Of a stretch of DNA of 64,000 bases, positions 47,645-58,789 are shown piece by piece. Both the position numbers and the translations under genes were made by a program. Below the pieces are notes generated by a model that was not told where the DNA came from, did not search any database, and was given only the letters and a program-made list of their open reading frames with translations. This DNA comes from Dasypus novemcinctus (Eukaryota > Chordata > Mammalia > Cingulata > Dasypodidae). The stretch's first letter is position 1; every line of letters begins with the position of its first letter. Where the stretch lies: assembly GCF_030445035.2 (NCBI RefSeq), contig NC_080677.1, positions 24,191,513-24,255,512 of the forward strand, given 5' to 3'.

Positions 47645-49105
47645 TTTATTCCTTTCAGTGGCAAATGGGAGATCACACTCAGTGCTAGAGATGCTCACTG
47701 CTGCTAGATTGCCCGTTGAGTTTAGTTTTTTTAGTGAACAGAATTAAGTAATATTTTTTTAATAGGAAAGAAATCATGAATTTATATTCACATTTAAAAA
47801 TTCAAATTTAGGACTGTACAAGTTTTACTATATATGTGTATCTTTTCTCTTAGCCTAAAGAATTTTGGTATCAGATTATTATTTTGCTAGAAACAATAGT
47901 ACCAAAGGTATTACTAAAAATATAATTCTGCAAACAATTAAAATTTTTCTTTTAGTTCTTTTTGACCTTAGGGATGACAGTCAAATTATTTCTTAAAATT
48001 TCTTGAAAATCCTCTTTATGAAGTTAAACTCCCAACTTGATATATAGTTATTTCTTTGTTTAATACTACTTTTGACATTTAGGGATTTTCAAATTTTTGT
48101 TCTGTAATTGAATAAAACATTTATATGATTCCAAAGCCAAAACTACAAAAACAAAGGTAGGAAATACAAGTTTTGAGAGCTAAAATGCCATAGTATCTGG
48201 AACTGCTTTTTTTTTTTTTTCCTTCTTCAATAGATACCTGGGTAGGCAAATCTTTTCCTTGCTTATTACCCTTAAATACAATTGAGAATCTGGCAGTTGA
48301 AGTTACTGGCTGCCAGGCCAGTTCCAGGTGAAATTGTTTCGAAGATGGAGTTTGTATCCTATTTATCTGCCTTGCCCCTGTACTGCCACTTGTACTTTCT
48401 CCTAAGGCTTCTAGTACTTTCTTGCTTTTTGTCCCCTGCATTAGTCCACCCCTCTTACTTCCTGAAAGTAGCTTGTGAAGCCAAAAAATTTCTCTTTCTG
48501 CCAAAAAAGGGTCCCCCCCCACTCTAACCCATACCCTGCCTCCCTCCAGACCCAAGCCTGTGGGGTTCTTACTTTATGCTAAACTGATAGGCAGTAAAAT
48601 AGTCTGTAAGATACTTGGTATCAGAATGTAACTTATATGTCCCAACTTTCTTTGTATTTTTGCATCTAAGTTTGGAGGAAAGATAACTGATAATGATTGG
48701 GCGATTCAAACAAGCAGTTCGGGGAAATATTTTTGGCTAGGGAAGATTGCTGGGTTCATGGTAAATTTAAATTCCATTGTAAACCACCACCAATTCATAA
48801 AATAGCCTCTTTTACTTACATTAATGTGAATTATAGGATTTTCTTAGATGAAGCATGCTGTTTGAGTTATATTTATTTTTTAAGTGTTAAAGCTATTTTT
48901 GAAGCTATTTCAAGTTTAGTCGTTTGAATTTAATTAATTAAAATGTTCTGCAACCTAAGAATTTACTAGTTATCAGAAACCTATGAAATTAATGGTAGCT
49001 CTTGTTCTATTGCTTTGTTTTTCAAAAATAGTGTGTTTCAAGTTGTTTCGAAGCTAAGAGACATAATTATGTACCTTTTATTATAACTAGAGCTTATGCT
49101 TATTT
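47645..49105. other. Intron 3, no further feature
   Basis: AT-rich intron sequence with a poly-T run at 48209-48220. Nothing assignable. Confidence 0.5.
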
Positions 49106-49108
49106 CAG

Positions 49109-49246
49109 GGACTCTATTATTCCTACTTCAAGACTATTGTGGAAGCACCCTCATTTTTAAGTGGCGTTTGGATGATAATGAATGATAGACTGACTGAGTA
49201 CCCCCTTGTTATTAACACTTTAAAACGTTTCAATCTTTACCCCGAG
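49109..49246 (+). CDS. DPY19L1: DPY19L1 exon 4
   Basis: The exon is 138 nt, exactly 46 codons, between acceptor tatttcag and a consensus donor CCGAG|gtgagt. It encodes [16 protein letters not shown], then [20 protein letters not shown] and RFNLYPE. This continues the conserved first luminal region of DPY19 proteins. Both ends are phase 0, so skipping it would remove 46 residues and keep the frame. Confidence 0.96.
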
Positions 49247-49974
49247 GTGAGTTACTTTTTCAATTGAGATTTTTTTCTTTTTTATACTATTTGCATTGTG
49301 TTGATTCTAAATCTAAAGTATAATTCGGTTAAAATTTTTTTTTTAAGTAAAGTATGTATCTTCAGAAGGACTATGCAAAAATTGATTGTGGGCAGCTTAA
49401 CTGATTCTATGGGAATTATTATAATTGCTTGGTTTAGAAAATGTGAAAATGATCTAGATTTGGTGTGTACTTGGGGATTATAAGCAAGGGAACATCCTTA
49501 CTTTTACATGTCATTTGCCAAAAGTTTCTCTCCTACCTGGGACTCCTCATTTTATCAAGTGTTCTTTCTTGGGGCTGGCGTGGGAAGGAGAGGCGGGCCA
49601 GTCTAGGAGAAGGGAGGAGGTGATGCCAGTAAATTTGTACGACCTCTCCTTTGCCATCCCTGTCTTCATGTGACACATCCCTGTGAGTTTTCCACCCCTG
49701 TGTGTTTTCCAGGGTCTGGCTTAGACAGTACTTCCTCTGTAGTCTGCTCCTCGACTCCCGAAGAGAGGTTCTCTTATACTGCACATCCTTTCCCCAGTCC
49801 CACTTCTTCACCTGCTCAAGGTTTATTTCCTCTGCCTTCCTGCTAAGCCCCTGCACTGCTGGGATCCCAGCCCTCCTTCCTCAGCACCTGTGCGTAGCAG
49901 GCTCCCAGTTCCGACTGAGCAAGCAGAGTTAGCCCCATTGATAAATGAGAAAATACATGTTACGGAGGAATAGA

Positions 49975-51005
49975 TGCTTGCCATGGTTCAGTGGGTTCTT
50001 ACTAGTGTACTGCTTATTAAGAACTCTTCATAACCACATAGACATACTTTTACAAAAATGCATCACACGGCACCTACTTTTTCAAGCTTTTTGTCTTTTA
50101 AGAATATTTGTAACTGGCTTCCTGTGTCATATTTTCTTCTACAGCATTATTTTAATGACTATATTATATTCCATTGTATAACCTACCATAGTTTATTTAG
50201 GCCATATTTTATGAAGACTCTGTTTTTAATTTTTAAATATTCTAAGCAAAGCTGCAATAGCATCCTTGTAGCCACATCTTTACATGCATCCTCATTTTTT
50301 TAAACTATAAATTTGTGGATGTAGAACTGTTTAGTTCAACACAACATATACTTTAATGATTTTGATACATGTAGCCTGAATGCCCTCCAGAAAGGTTATA
50401 CTAGTTGAAATTCCCACCAGCAGTATTTTTGAAAATGCTTGTTTACCTACATTCTTGCTAATTTGGTAGGCAAAAAAAGAAATTGAAATCACTTGATGTA
50501 TTTCATTCATTGATATATATATGTTATGATTTTGCACTTAAAAAATTTGATTTGCTTGTTCATGTCCTTTGTCTGTATTTCTACTAAACTTGTAAGAGCT
50601 CATTTATTATATGTAGGTCTTAATACTATGTTATACAGGTAAAATATTTTCCCCAGATTTTTCTTTACTTGTTAGCTGTGTGTATGATGTATATGTTATT
50701 TTTCTATACTGATGTATCATACCTATGTATCTTTAATTTTTATGATTTTTTTAGACAAATGCAAAATAATCCTCATTCTTTCATGATTTTATTTTTAACA
50801 TATCTTTAATATAAGAGGAATTTGTTTTGATGTGTAGTGTGGGGTAGGAATCTAACTTTATATTTTTTCCAAATGGACTTCTCTGTTATCTAACCCTTTG
50901 AGTGGTCCATCATCTCCCTACTGATTTGAAGCAGTATCTTTATTATATACAAAATTATTATACATATGTGCTTGTGTCTAATTTTGGACTTTGTATTCAG
51001 TTCCT
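49975..51005 (-). mobile_element. L1 3' UTR in intron 4
   Basis: The order fits reverse-complement L1M: a ttattatattccattgtataa-like word, gcaaagctgcaatagcatcc, then tgccctccagaaaggttata, attcccaccagcagtatttt, aatttggtaggcaaaaaaag and a final gtgtggggtaggaatctaac. Confidence 0.78.
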
Positions 51006-51575
51006 GGGAAGCAGCCTTTGAAGTGGAGCTTGCACACAGGACATGTCTAGCAGAGTGCCCCTGGCGACGCCACCTGAAGGGGGTGAAGGAAGCAGGGTCA
51101 GGGAGGAGCAGGAGCTGAACTGCAGTGCAGCAGAGGCCTCAGCCAGCTGGAGCCTGGGTGGCCTTGCAGGGTTGTCCTACCTTTCTATCCTTCCCTATTG
51201 ACCAGCCAGTCATTGGATGCCTGTTGCCCTTGGGAAGGGAGTGTGACCTTGAGTGAGGTGAGGCTTTTCAGCTGAGAGCTGTCAGCACTTACCCTCCCGG
51301 CAGCTGGGAAATGTGCACCTGAACCTGCAGGGAGCCCTGGGTGCCTTCTGCTGCCTCTGCGGCAGCTGCGTGGATCCATCTGGCTGTTCCTGTGCCAGTT
51401 GCATGTTATTTTTATTATTGTAAGCAGTAAGTTTTATTGTCTGTTAGGACATTCTCTTCAGTTGTCTCCTTTTCCTTACACTTGCAGATAAATTGGAAAC
51501 ACTTGGGATTTTAACTGGATTATTTTATATTTATGAATTAATTTGAAGAATTCATATCTTTAAAAATTAGGTCTA
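51006..51575. other. Intron 4, GC-richer unassigned block
   Basis: Bases 51010-51390 are GC-richer and resemble an old LTR-like repeat (tgggaaatgtgcacctgaac and similar words). The family could not be named. Confidence 0.35.
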
Positions 51576-51578
51576 TTA

Positions 51579-52006
51579 AGAAGACATGGGGGAAGTGGAC
51601 TTGGTCCAATGGATAGGGCGTCTGCCTACCACATGGGAGGTCCGTGGTTCAAACCCCCGGCCTCCTTGACCCACGTGGAGCTGGCCCATGCGCAGTGCTG
51701 ATGTGCACAAGGAGTGCCGTACCATGCAGGGGTGTCCCTGCGTAGGGGAGCCCCACACGCAAGGAGTGCGCCCCGTAAGGAGAGCCACCCAGTGTGAAAG
51801 AAAGTGCAGCCTGCCCAAGAATGGCACTGCACACATGGAGAACTGACACAACAAGATGATGCAACAAAAAGAAACACGGATTCCCCCTGCCACTGATAAG
51901 GATAGAAGCGGTCACAGAAGAACACTCAGTGAATTGACACAGAGAGCAGACAACTGAGAAGGCAGGAGAAAGGGGAGAGAAATTAAAAAAAAAAAAGACG
52001 ACATGG
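51579..52006 (+). mobile_element. DAS-type SINE (plus) with 11-bp TSD
   Basis: Head gggaagtggacttggtccaa, B-box-like ggttcaaacccc, and poly-A at 51985-51995. The duplication agaagacatgg / agacgacatgg (51579-51589, 51996-52006) has one mismatch. It sits in intron 4 in the same orientation as the gene. Confidence 0.9.
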
Positions 52007-52323
52007 TGTCTCTGCTCAAATTTTTTGAGGTCCTTTAGAGTTTTACAGTTTTATTTTAATTTTTTATAGGTTTTTAAAAATTTATATCTTGTACAACTCT
52101 TACTAGTAAGTTTCATTTCCACCCATGGAAGAACAAAACTGACTGGTGAAGAATCTGTGTGGGGGATTCTGAGGATCATTTTACTAGATTTAAGGGAGTC
52201 AAGTATATGGTACCGTAAAAGCAAGTTTGATAATTTCCAAAATATCTCAGATATTCTGTTAATGAAAACTTTGAGGATAATATATTTTCTTAGGATGTCT
52301 CTATTTTTTTTTTGTTCCAATAG

Positions 52324-52444
52324 GTAATCTTAGCCAGCTGGTACCGCATTTATACCAAAATAATGGACTTGATTGGTATCCAAACCAAGATATGTTGGAC
52401 GGTTACCAGAGGAGAAGGACTCAGTCCTATTGAAAGCTGTGAAG
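52324..52444 (+). CDS. DPY19L1: DPY19L1 exon 5 (GC donor)
   Basis: The exon starts after acceptor ttccaatag and encodes VILASWYRIYTKIMDLIG, IQTKICWTVTRGEGLSPI and ESCE plus one base. The 3' splice site of the exon is GTGAAG|gcaagt, a GC donor with otherwise perfect match to U1. Only this cut joins in frame to exon 6 to give ESCEGLGDPACF. Using the GT at 52449 shifts the frame and using the GT at 52451 makes a stop. Length is 121 nt. Confidence 0.94.
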
Positions 52445-52469
52445 GCAAGTGTCTTTCTGTGAAACCATC

Positions 52470-52960
52470 CAGTTACCTCCAGCAGAGCAATCAGCTACCC
52501 CAAACTTAGTGGTATAAAACCACAACTGTCTCATTATGCTGACAGATTCTGAGAGTCAGGAACTGGGACAGGGCACAGAGGGGCTGGTCGCCCTCTCCCC
52601 TGTGTGATATCAGGGGCCTCCACCAGTAAGACTTGACTAACTGGAAAGGCTGGAGTTAGGCGGAGGCTTCCTCACTTAGGTCTGGCTCTTGGGCTGGGAT
52701 GACATCAGGGCTGAGTTCAGCTGAAGCTGTCCTCTGGGGCTGACATGTGGCCTTTTGCTGTGACCTGGGCTGTTTGATAGTGTGGTGCCTCAGGGTAGTC
52801 GGGCGTCACACTTAGCTGGAAACTGCGTGGCCTCTTGTGACCTAGCCTGGGAAGTCAGAGTGACGCTCTGCCATTGCAGTTGAAGGTGCGTCCAGATTAC
52901 AAAGCGGGGGGCAGAGACCTCACATCTTTGCAGAGAAAGTGCAGAGAATTTCTTTGTTTT
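52470..52960. mobile_element. Old LTR-like repeat filling intron 5
   Basis: tggtataaaaccacaactgt followed by gattctgagagtcaggaact and later gcctgggaagtcagagtgac recalls a mammal-wide repeat with a sensory 'tcaggaattgggcagggc' landmark. It occupies most of the 693-bp GC-AG intron. Family uncertain. Confidence 0.45.
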
Positions 52961-53137
52961 AAAACTACTGCTGCTACTACGCTATTCCCATCTATGTTCT
53001 GCTGTCACCTTGTGCTTACATATGGGAACCAACACAACCATTTAATAGATCTGCTGTTTTTCATAGTAAGCACATTTTAAAACGAATTTCTAGATATGTA
53101 ATTTATCGTTAGTAATATGTTTTTTTTGTTTCTAAAG

Positions 53138-53231
53138 GATTGGGAGATCCTGCTTGCTTTTATGTTGCTGTAATTTTTATTTTAAATGGACTAATGATGG
53201 CATTATTCTTCATATATGGCACATATTTAAG
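53138..53231 (+). CDS. DPY19L1: DPY19L1 exon 6 (last exon in window)
   Basis: After acceptor tttctaaag the exon encodes GLGDPACFYVAVIFILNGL and then MMALFFIYGTYL, a hydrophobic membrane helix of the DPY19 fold. It ends TTTAAG|gtaaga with two bases of a split codon (a serine in the family). The next family exon, expected to encode a GSRLGGL-like stretch, is not visible in the remaining 10.7 kb, so the gene continues outside the window. Confidence 0.95.
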
Positions 53232-53234
53232 GTA

Positions 53235-53760
53235 AGACAATTCATTGAGAATATTTTAGTGCATGTTTATAAGATGGCATAATGTAATGGAAATAAGGAG
53301 AGAATCACTGGTAAACTTAGTTCAGTTTTATAACTGTCACATGCCTAAAAATATTTCCTTGTGGATATAAAATTAGTTCCCATTTGAGTATTTCACCATC
53401 TGCTTGGAAAACCAAACTTAAAATAATTTTAGAGGTGTAAATGAGCATGGTGAGGATAATTCGTAAATTTTAAGGGGTCATAGGCATTTGAGCATGGGTA
53501 TATAAATTGTTCACTTAAAATATGAAGGAAGGGACCTCTCATTATCAAATTGTGCTAATGGCTCTTACTTTACAAATGTTACAGAAGTGTATTCTCTGTA
53601 GATATTTAATATCTATCCTGATTTACTTCACAATTGAGCAAATTCTTAAAACTCAAAAGACTGACAAAATCACAGGGTTTTTATGTTTGTTTCTTCTTTT
53701 TTTTCCAATTTACCATATTATATATTTGTTCAAACTATTTTACCTTGAGATTACCTTTAG
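53235..53760. other. Intron 6, no feature assigned
   Basis: AT-rich intron. Open frames at 53522-53791 are incidental. Confidence 0.5.
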
Positions 53761-53762
53761 AA

Positions 53763-54200
53763 TTTTTTTTTATAATATACTTTTTAATTAAAAAAAACTT
53801 AGATTGCATAAATGTTGCATTAAAAATATGGGAGATTCCCATATGCTCTGCTCCTTACCCCTCTCACATTTTCCCACATTAACAACTCCTTCATTAGTAT
53901 GGTACATTTGTTACAAGTGATGAACATATCTTGGAACATTGCCACTAAGTGTTGATTATAGTTTACATTGTAGTTTACACTCTCTTGAACAGTTTTGTAA
54001 GTTATGACAAGATATATAATGGCCTTTATCTGTCATTGCAATGTCATTTAGGCCAATTCTCAAGTCCCGAAAATGCCTTATATTACACCTGTTTTTCTCT
54101 CTCCCTCCCCTTAGAACCTCCAGTGGCCACTGCCTCCACATTAATCATAACAGTTCTTCCATTGCTAGAATCACAATAAGTCTATAGTAGAATAACAGTA
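53763..54200 (-). mobile_element. L1 3' UTR (minus)
   Basis: The same L1 3' end as at 58388-58780: tgcataaatgttgcattaaa, then a gattcccatatgc segment, gattatagtttacattgtag and gttatgacaagatatataat. Confidence 0.75.
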
Positions 54201-54204
54201 AGTC

Positions 54205-55295
54205 TATTCTAGTCTATCATTCATTCCCCAATCTTGAGGATTCTGGGATGGTGATGCCCACTCTGCATCTAATTGAGAGGTAGCTTACATCCCATGGGGC
54301 AGATGGATGGGACTCTCTTGCTTGCAGTTGCAGATTCTTTCTGTTCCTTGGGATGGTCATTGTCCATCATCATCATCTTGTTAGTTATCCTGGGTGAGTC
54401 CAATGAACTGGAAAGTAGGTGTTGCAATGCTGTTGAGATTCAGGGCACAGCTAGCTTATGGAAAGCCCAAAGATTTAAGTCTTTTTGACATACACCCATC
54501 AACTCTAGTACTAACTATAGGTTCAAGTAGAAGGGGCAGAAGAGCCGTGTGTAGGGAAACCACAACTGAGTCCAACTCTGTTACACTGGGGAGCATAAAT
54601 TCCTAAGTAGGGCCCACTGGCAGGGCACCGAACTCCTCAGCTGTCTGCCCTGCATTTAGTGTTTGGATGTCTGCAGAGCCCTCAGGAGTAGAATTTTCTT
54701 CCTTACTGCTTACTGCCCCACAGAAATACAGGCATATGTGTATGATTTTCAATTTTGGATAATAAGTTTGAGTCTCTTTTAATCCCATTATCTTTTTTGC
54801 TTTGGAAATGTGGCATTTTCAGTTCATTATCTTCCTAGCTCAATGTTTGAGTACATAGCAGTTACTTGATAAATATTTGTCATATGAGGAAGTTATTAGG
54901 AGATCAATTTAAAATATATTTGCATTTGGATTTAGGACCCTTTGATGCTAATATATCTGATTTAAGTCTAAGAATGTTCTTTTACTTTAATTATTTAATT
55001 GGGAGAGACTTAAATGAAATCTTTTGATTAAAAGGTGATGTGAAAGGTCTTGCTTTTGGAACGAGACCCACAGAAATAGCTAAAGGAATATGATAATCAG
55101 AAAAGGAGGCTGACTTGAGGGAAAGTGGACCAGTGTGTCTGATCACAAAGAGCCAAAGGTAGAAAAACATGGTGAGATATATTCATTTTGTTCAGTACTG
55201 CCCATCTGTCTTATGGAGGGACAGGATTATGAGCTGAGCTAATAGCTCATGGGACCCTGGACTTTCACCTGTCCTCAGAGTCAGGCAGGGACTTA
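54205..55295. other. Intron 6; small L2 end near 54840-54890
   Basis: Bases 54840-54890 (gagtacatagcagttacttg, ataaatatttgtc) match an L2 3' terminus. The rest is unassigned. Confidence 0.45.
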
Positions 55296-55299
55296 CTCC

Positions 55300-55550
55300 A
55301 GGGCAGTGTTTGTCAAACTTGCAGTGTGACCCATAAGGGGTTTTAAAATCAGTCTAATAGGTTGGGCACAGTAATTTGTTTTACATGAAAAAGAAAAGAA
55401 TGTAAATGAAAATAAGAGAGTGTTCCATATTTAATAAGGATAGGTATTATTTAGAGAAACTTGTGCTTGTTGTTTGTTGTATATATGTACATATGTATGT
55501 GTGCTGAGTTGTGGTATAAAGTCTATTTCTTGCTGTAGTTTTAGTAAGGA
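55300..55550 (+). repeat. hAT-type DNA transposon remnant
   Basis: cagtgtttgtcaaacttgca followed by tgtgacccataaggggtttt and a late gagttgtggtataaagtcta fits a known class of mammalian hAT elements whose right half carries a tatatgtacatatgtatgtg stretch. Confidence 0.5.
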
Positions 55551-56144
55551 AAAAAGTCTTGTCAAGCACTGCTGAAGATAGCTTAAAGGAGCCCCTTTCC
55601 TCAGAGCATTTGGATCTTTCCAGACAGCTGCCTCTGCTTCTCCCAGCTCCAGGGAGAAGCTTGTTTCATCTCTGCCTGCTTTTCTACATTGTGCCTCAGC
55701 AGGCCCCTTGTTGCACCCAGCAGGTGGTCTGCTGTGGCACTTTTCTTAGTTACTGGTGATTTCAAAGGTGGTATGCATTTCATTTTTCCTGCTCTCTCTT
55801 TGCCATGCTTTTGTGGGTTTTTCTCATCCCTGACTACTCTCTTTAGTCCTATCCAAAGGCCTTGTAAACTCAAGGTTCTTGCCAACAGCACCTGTTCCCC
55901 AGTGAGTTTCCAATTCTTATGCATTAGGGAACCACTTGTTTCATGGATGCTTGAGGGCAGATGTTTTACTTTAATAGCGATTCTGGTTTATATTATGTTG
56001 AATCAAGTCTTCTATCATTTTTTTATTGCATTTTTAAATGTTTTTGACATGAAATATTTTTAGAGGATGCAAATTACTAGTTAGTTCTTAATGTTTTCTT
56101 CCTTAATGGTTAGTTTAGTAGTCACCCATCAAATTTTATAAGGG

Positions 56145-56570
56145 TGGGCATTTTAGTTTCTTGTTGATAAAATAAATACCATGCAGTGGATTGGCTTACA
56201 GAATTTTATTGGCTCACAGTTTCAGAAGCTAGAAGGCTTGCTTGTTCCCAGGTTCAGCGTCTTCTGGCTGCTGCAATTTTGGGGGTTCCTTGGCTTTTCT
56301 GTCATGTGACAGTGCACTTGGTGGCATTTTCTCCTTTTTCTTCCAGGTTCTGTTGACTTCCAGCTTCTGGCTGCTCCCTGTGACTTCTTTTTCTATGTCC
56401 AATTTCTTTGCTTATAAGGACTTCAGTCCTATTGGATTAAGAGCCACCCTCATTCAGTTTAGGTACACCATATCTAGTAATGAAGGCAAAGGTCCTATTT
56501 ACACATGGATTCACACCAACAGGACCAGGGCTTGGTGTGGAGTGAATTGCTTTATGGTACGTCATAGGAA
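56145..56570 (-). mobile_element. MLT1-like LTR (minus)
   Basis: Reverse-complement MLT1 landmarks: attttattggctcacagttt, then cagaagctagaaggcttgct, a gttccttggct segment and cttataaggacttcagtcct, attggattaagagccaccct. Confidence 0.7.
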
Positions 56571-57152
56571 CACAGGCTCAGGCCTTTCAGCAGATGACCA
56601 GGTAGTTACTTACACAGCACAGAGGGTCCAAAAGAGCAGGGGGAAAGAGATCCCATCATGGTCAGCTCCCCGGGGAGGCCAACTGCTCAGATCAGGGTCT
56701 GTGGATGGTGGCTCCGCATGCCCCTGCTTTGTGTTGGAGAAGAGGGATGCCTGTGCTGCCTGAGAACTGGGTATTTCTACAGCTTAGCGGGAGGGGACCC
56801 TGCCATTGAGCAGAAAGCGTGTATCAAGCAACCTTTGTGCTGAGTTGCCGCCCTGATAAGTAACTGGGGCTGCTTGCTTCTGGTTTTGGTTTTGAGATAA
56901 GGTCAGACTGTCCCATTAGACCTACCATCTCCATCAGGCTGCAGAATGGAAACATAGAGAAACATCTGCACATAGTACAGCAAGAGGGGAAAAGGAGGGG
57001 CATAGATAAGGGTTGGGACGTCCTCTCGGTGTGTCTGTGACTTCCTCAGCAGCTTCGACCTGAACGTGCTTTTAGTGGAGGGCACTATCCAATCCCCAAC
57101 GACTGGGTAAAGCTGCAGCCTTCTTAAAGTGTAGGTTAAGAACAAAAGAAGA

Positions 57153-57565
57153 TGGGAAGTGGACTTGGCTCAAGGGATAGAGCGTCCGCCTACCACATGG
57201 GAGGTCCACGGTTCAAACCCCGGGCCTCCTTGACCCGTGAGGAGCTGGCCATGCGCACTGCTGATGCACTCAAGGAGTGCCGTGCCATGCCCGTGTAGGG
57301 CAGCCCCACACTCAAGGAGTGCGCCCTGTAAGGAGAGCTGCCCAGGGCAAAAGAAAGTTCAGTCTGCCCAGGAGCAGTGTTACACACACGGAGAGCTGAC
57401 GCAGCAAGATGACAGGACAAAAAGGAGACACAGATTCCTGGTGCCGCTGACAAGAATAGAAGCGGACACAGAAGAACACACAGTGAATGGACACAGAGAG
57501 CAGACAACTGGCGCCGTGGCAGAAGGGGAGAGAAATAAATAAAAATCTTTAAAAAAAAAAAAAAA
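57153..57565 (+). mobile_element. DAS-type SINE (plus)
   Basis: tgggaagtggacttggctca starts the tRNA-like head; ggttcaaaccccgggcctcc is the B-box region; poly-A ends at 57565. No clear target-site duplication was found. A short internal deletion is visible near 57290 relative to the copies at 4324 and 51590. Confidence 0.88.
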
Positions 57566-57984
57566 GAGTAATATCTAAAATTGCCTTTAGGATCTTACTA
57601 TAAATTTTATTATGTATTGAGAAATAAAAATTGAATTTATCTAAGTACCTGCAGATTAAGTGTAACATTTTAAATTCAGAAGTATGTTTATTTTCAAATA
57701 GACATAGTTTTTCAGACGATAAGCCAGTCCTTTCACCAGTTATGGAAGTAGTAGGGAAAATAGAAAAACAGAAAAATGGTGAAATGGAACCCATCTACCC
57801 AGCTCTGACTTGAGTTGATGGAGTGAGATGTGTTTTGCAAATACTACCTACTTAAGATTTACCACTTATTCTGGAATTTTAAGTCTTTTAGCATTTCTTT
57901 AAAAGAAAAAAATTGTTGGCAGTTATTTTATTTTTTTAAAAAGCTATATTGGTAATTCATAGTTAGACACATTTTGTGGCAATG

Positions 57985-58385
57985 GTTTAAAGTAGACTTA
58001 TGCTATTATAGACTTATTGCTATTCTAGCAATGGAGGAACTTATATCATTGATATAAAGGCAATGGCCACCAGAGGTTCTGAGGAGGGAGAGGGAAGAAT
58101 AGATGTAAGATGCGGGCATTTTTAGGACATTGGAATTGTCCTACATGGCATTGCAGTGATGGATACAGGCCATTATACACTTTGTCAAAACCTATAAAGT
58201 GGTGGGAGGCAGATTGTAAACTACAATGTAAACTATATTCCATGGTTAATAGCAATGCTTCAGTATGTGCTCATCAATTTGTAACAAATGTACCACACTA
58301 ATGAAAAATGTTGTTAATGTGGGAAAGTGTTGGATTGGGAGGTGGTGGGCTATTTGGGAATCTCCTATATATATATGTTTTTTAA
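57985..58385 (+). mobile_element. L1 3' UTR (plus), left half of inverted pair
   Basis: tctagcaatggaggaactta, then tggcattgcagtgatggata, aaactacaatgtaaactata, accacactaatgaaaaatgt and a G-rich end before the atatatat stretch. The neighbour at 58388 is a related copy in opposite orientation. Confidence 0.75.
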
Positions 58386-58387
58386 AA

Positions 58388-58785
58388 AATATTCTTATTT
58401 TTCTTTTTAAAAACATAGATCACACAAAATGTTACATTAAAAAATATCAGAGGTTCCCATATACCCCACTCCCCACCCCTGCCCCACTCCGCCCACATCA
58501 ACAACCTCTTTTATCAGTGTGGCACATTCATTGCATTTGATGAATACATTTTGGAGCACTGCTGCACCACCATGGATTATAGTTTACGTTGTAGTTTACA
58601 CTCTCCCCCAGTCTGTTCAGTGGGTTTTGGCAGGATATACAATGTCCTGCATCTGTCCCTGCAATATCATTTAGGACAACTCCAAGTTGTGAAAATGCCC
58701 CCATATCACACTTCTTCTTCCTTCTCCCTGCCCTCAGTAACTTCCGTGGCCACTGTCTCCTCATCAATGATATTTTTTATATAAC
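58388..58785 (-). mobile_element. L1 3' UTR (minus), right half of inverted pair
   Basis: gatcacacaaaatgttacat, then atcagaggttcccatatacc, gattatagtttacgttgtag and a caatatcatttaggacaact end. It reads as the reverse complement of the same L1 3' end as 57985-58385, by eye roughly 70-75% alike. Confidence 0.78.
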
Positions 58786-58789
58786 ATTC

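Noticed and set aside
52445-52452. Alternative GT donors for exon 5 at 52449 and 52451
   Set aside because: The first shifts the frame in exon 6 and the second creates a stop at the junction; neither matches the protein family.
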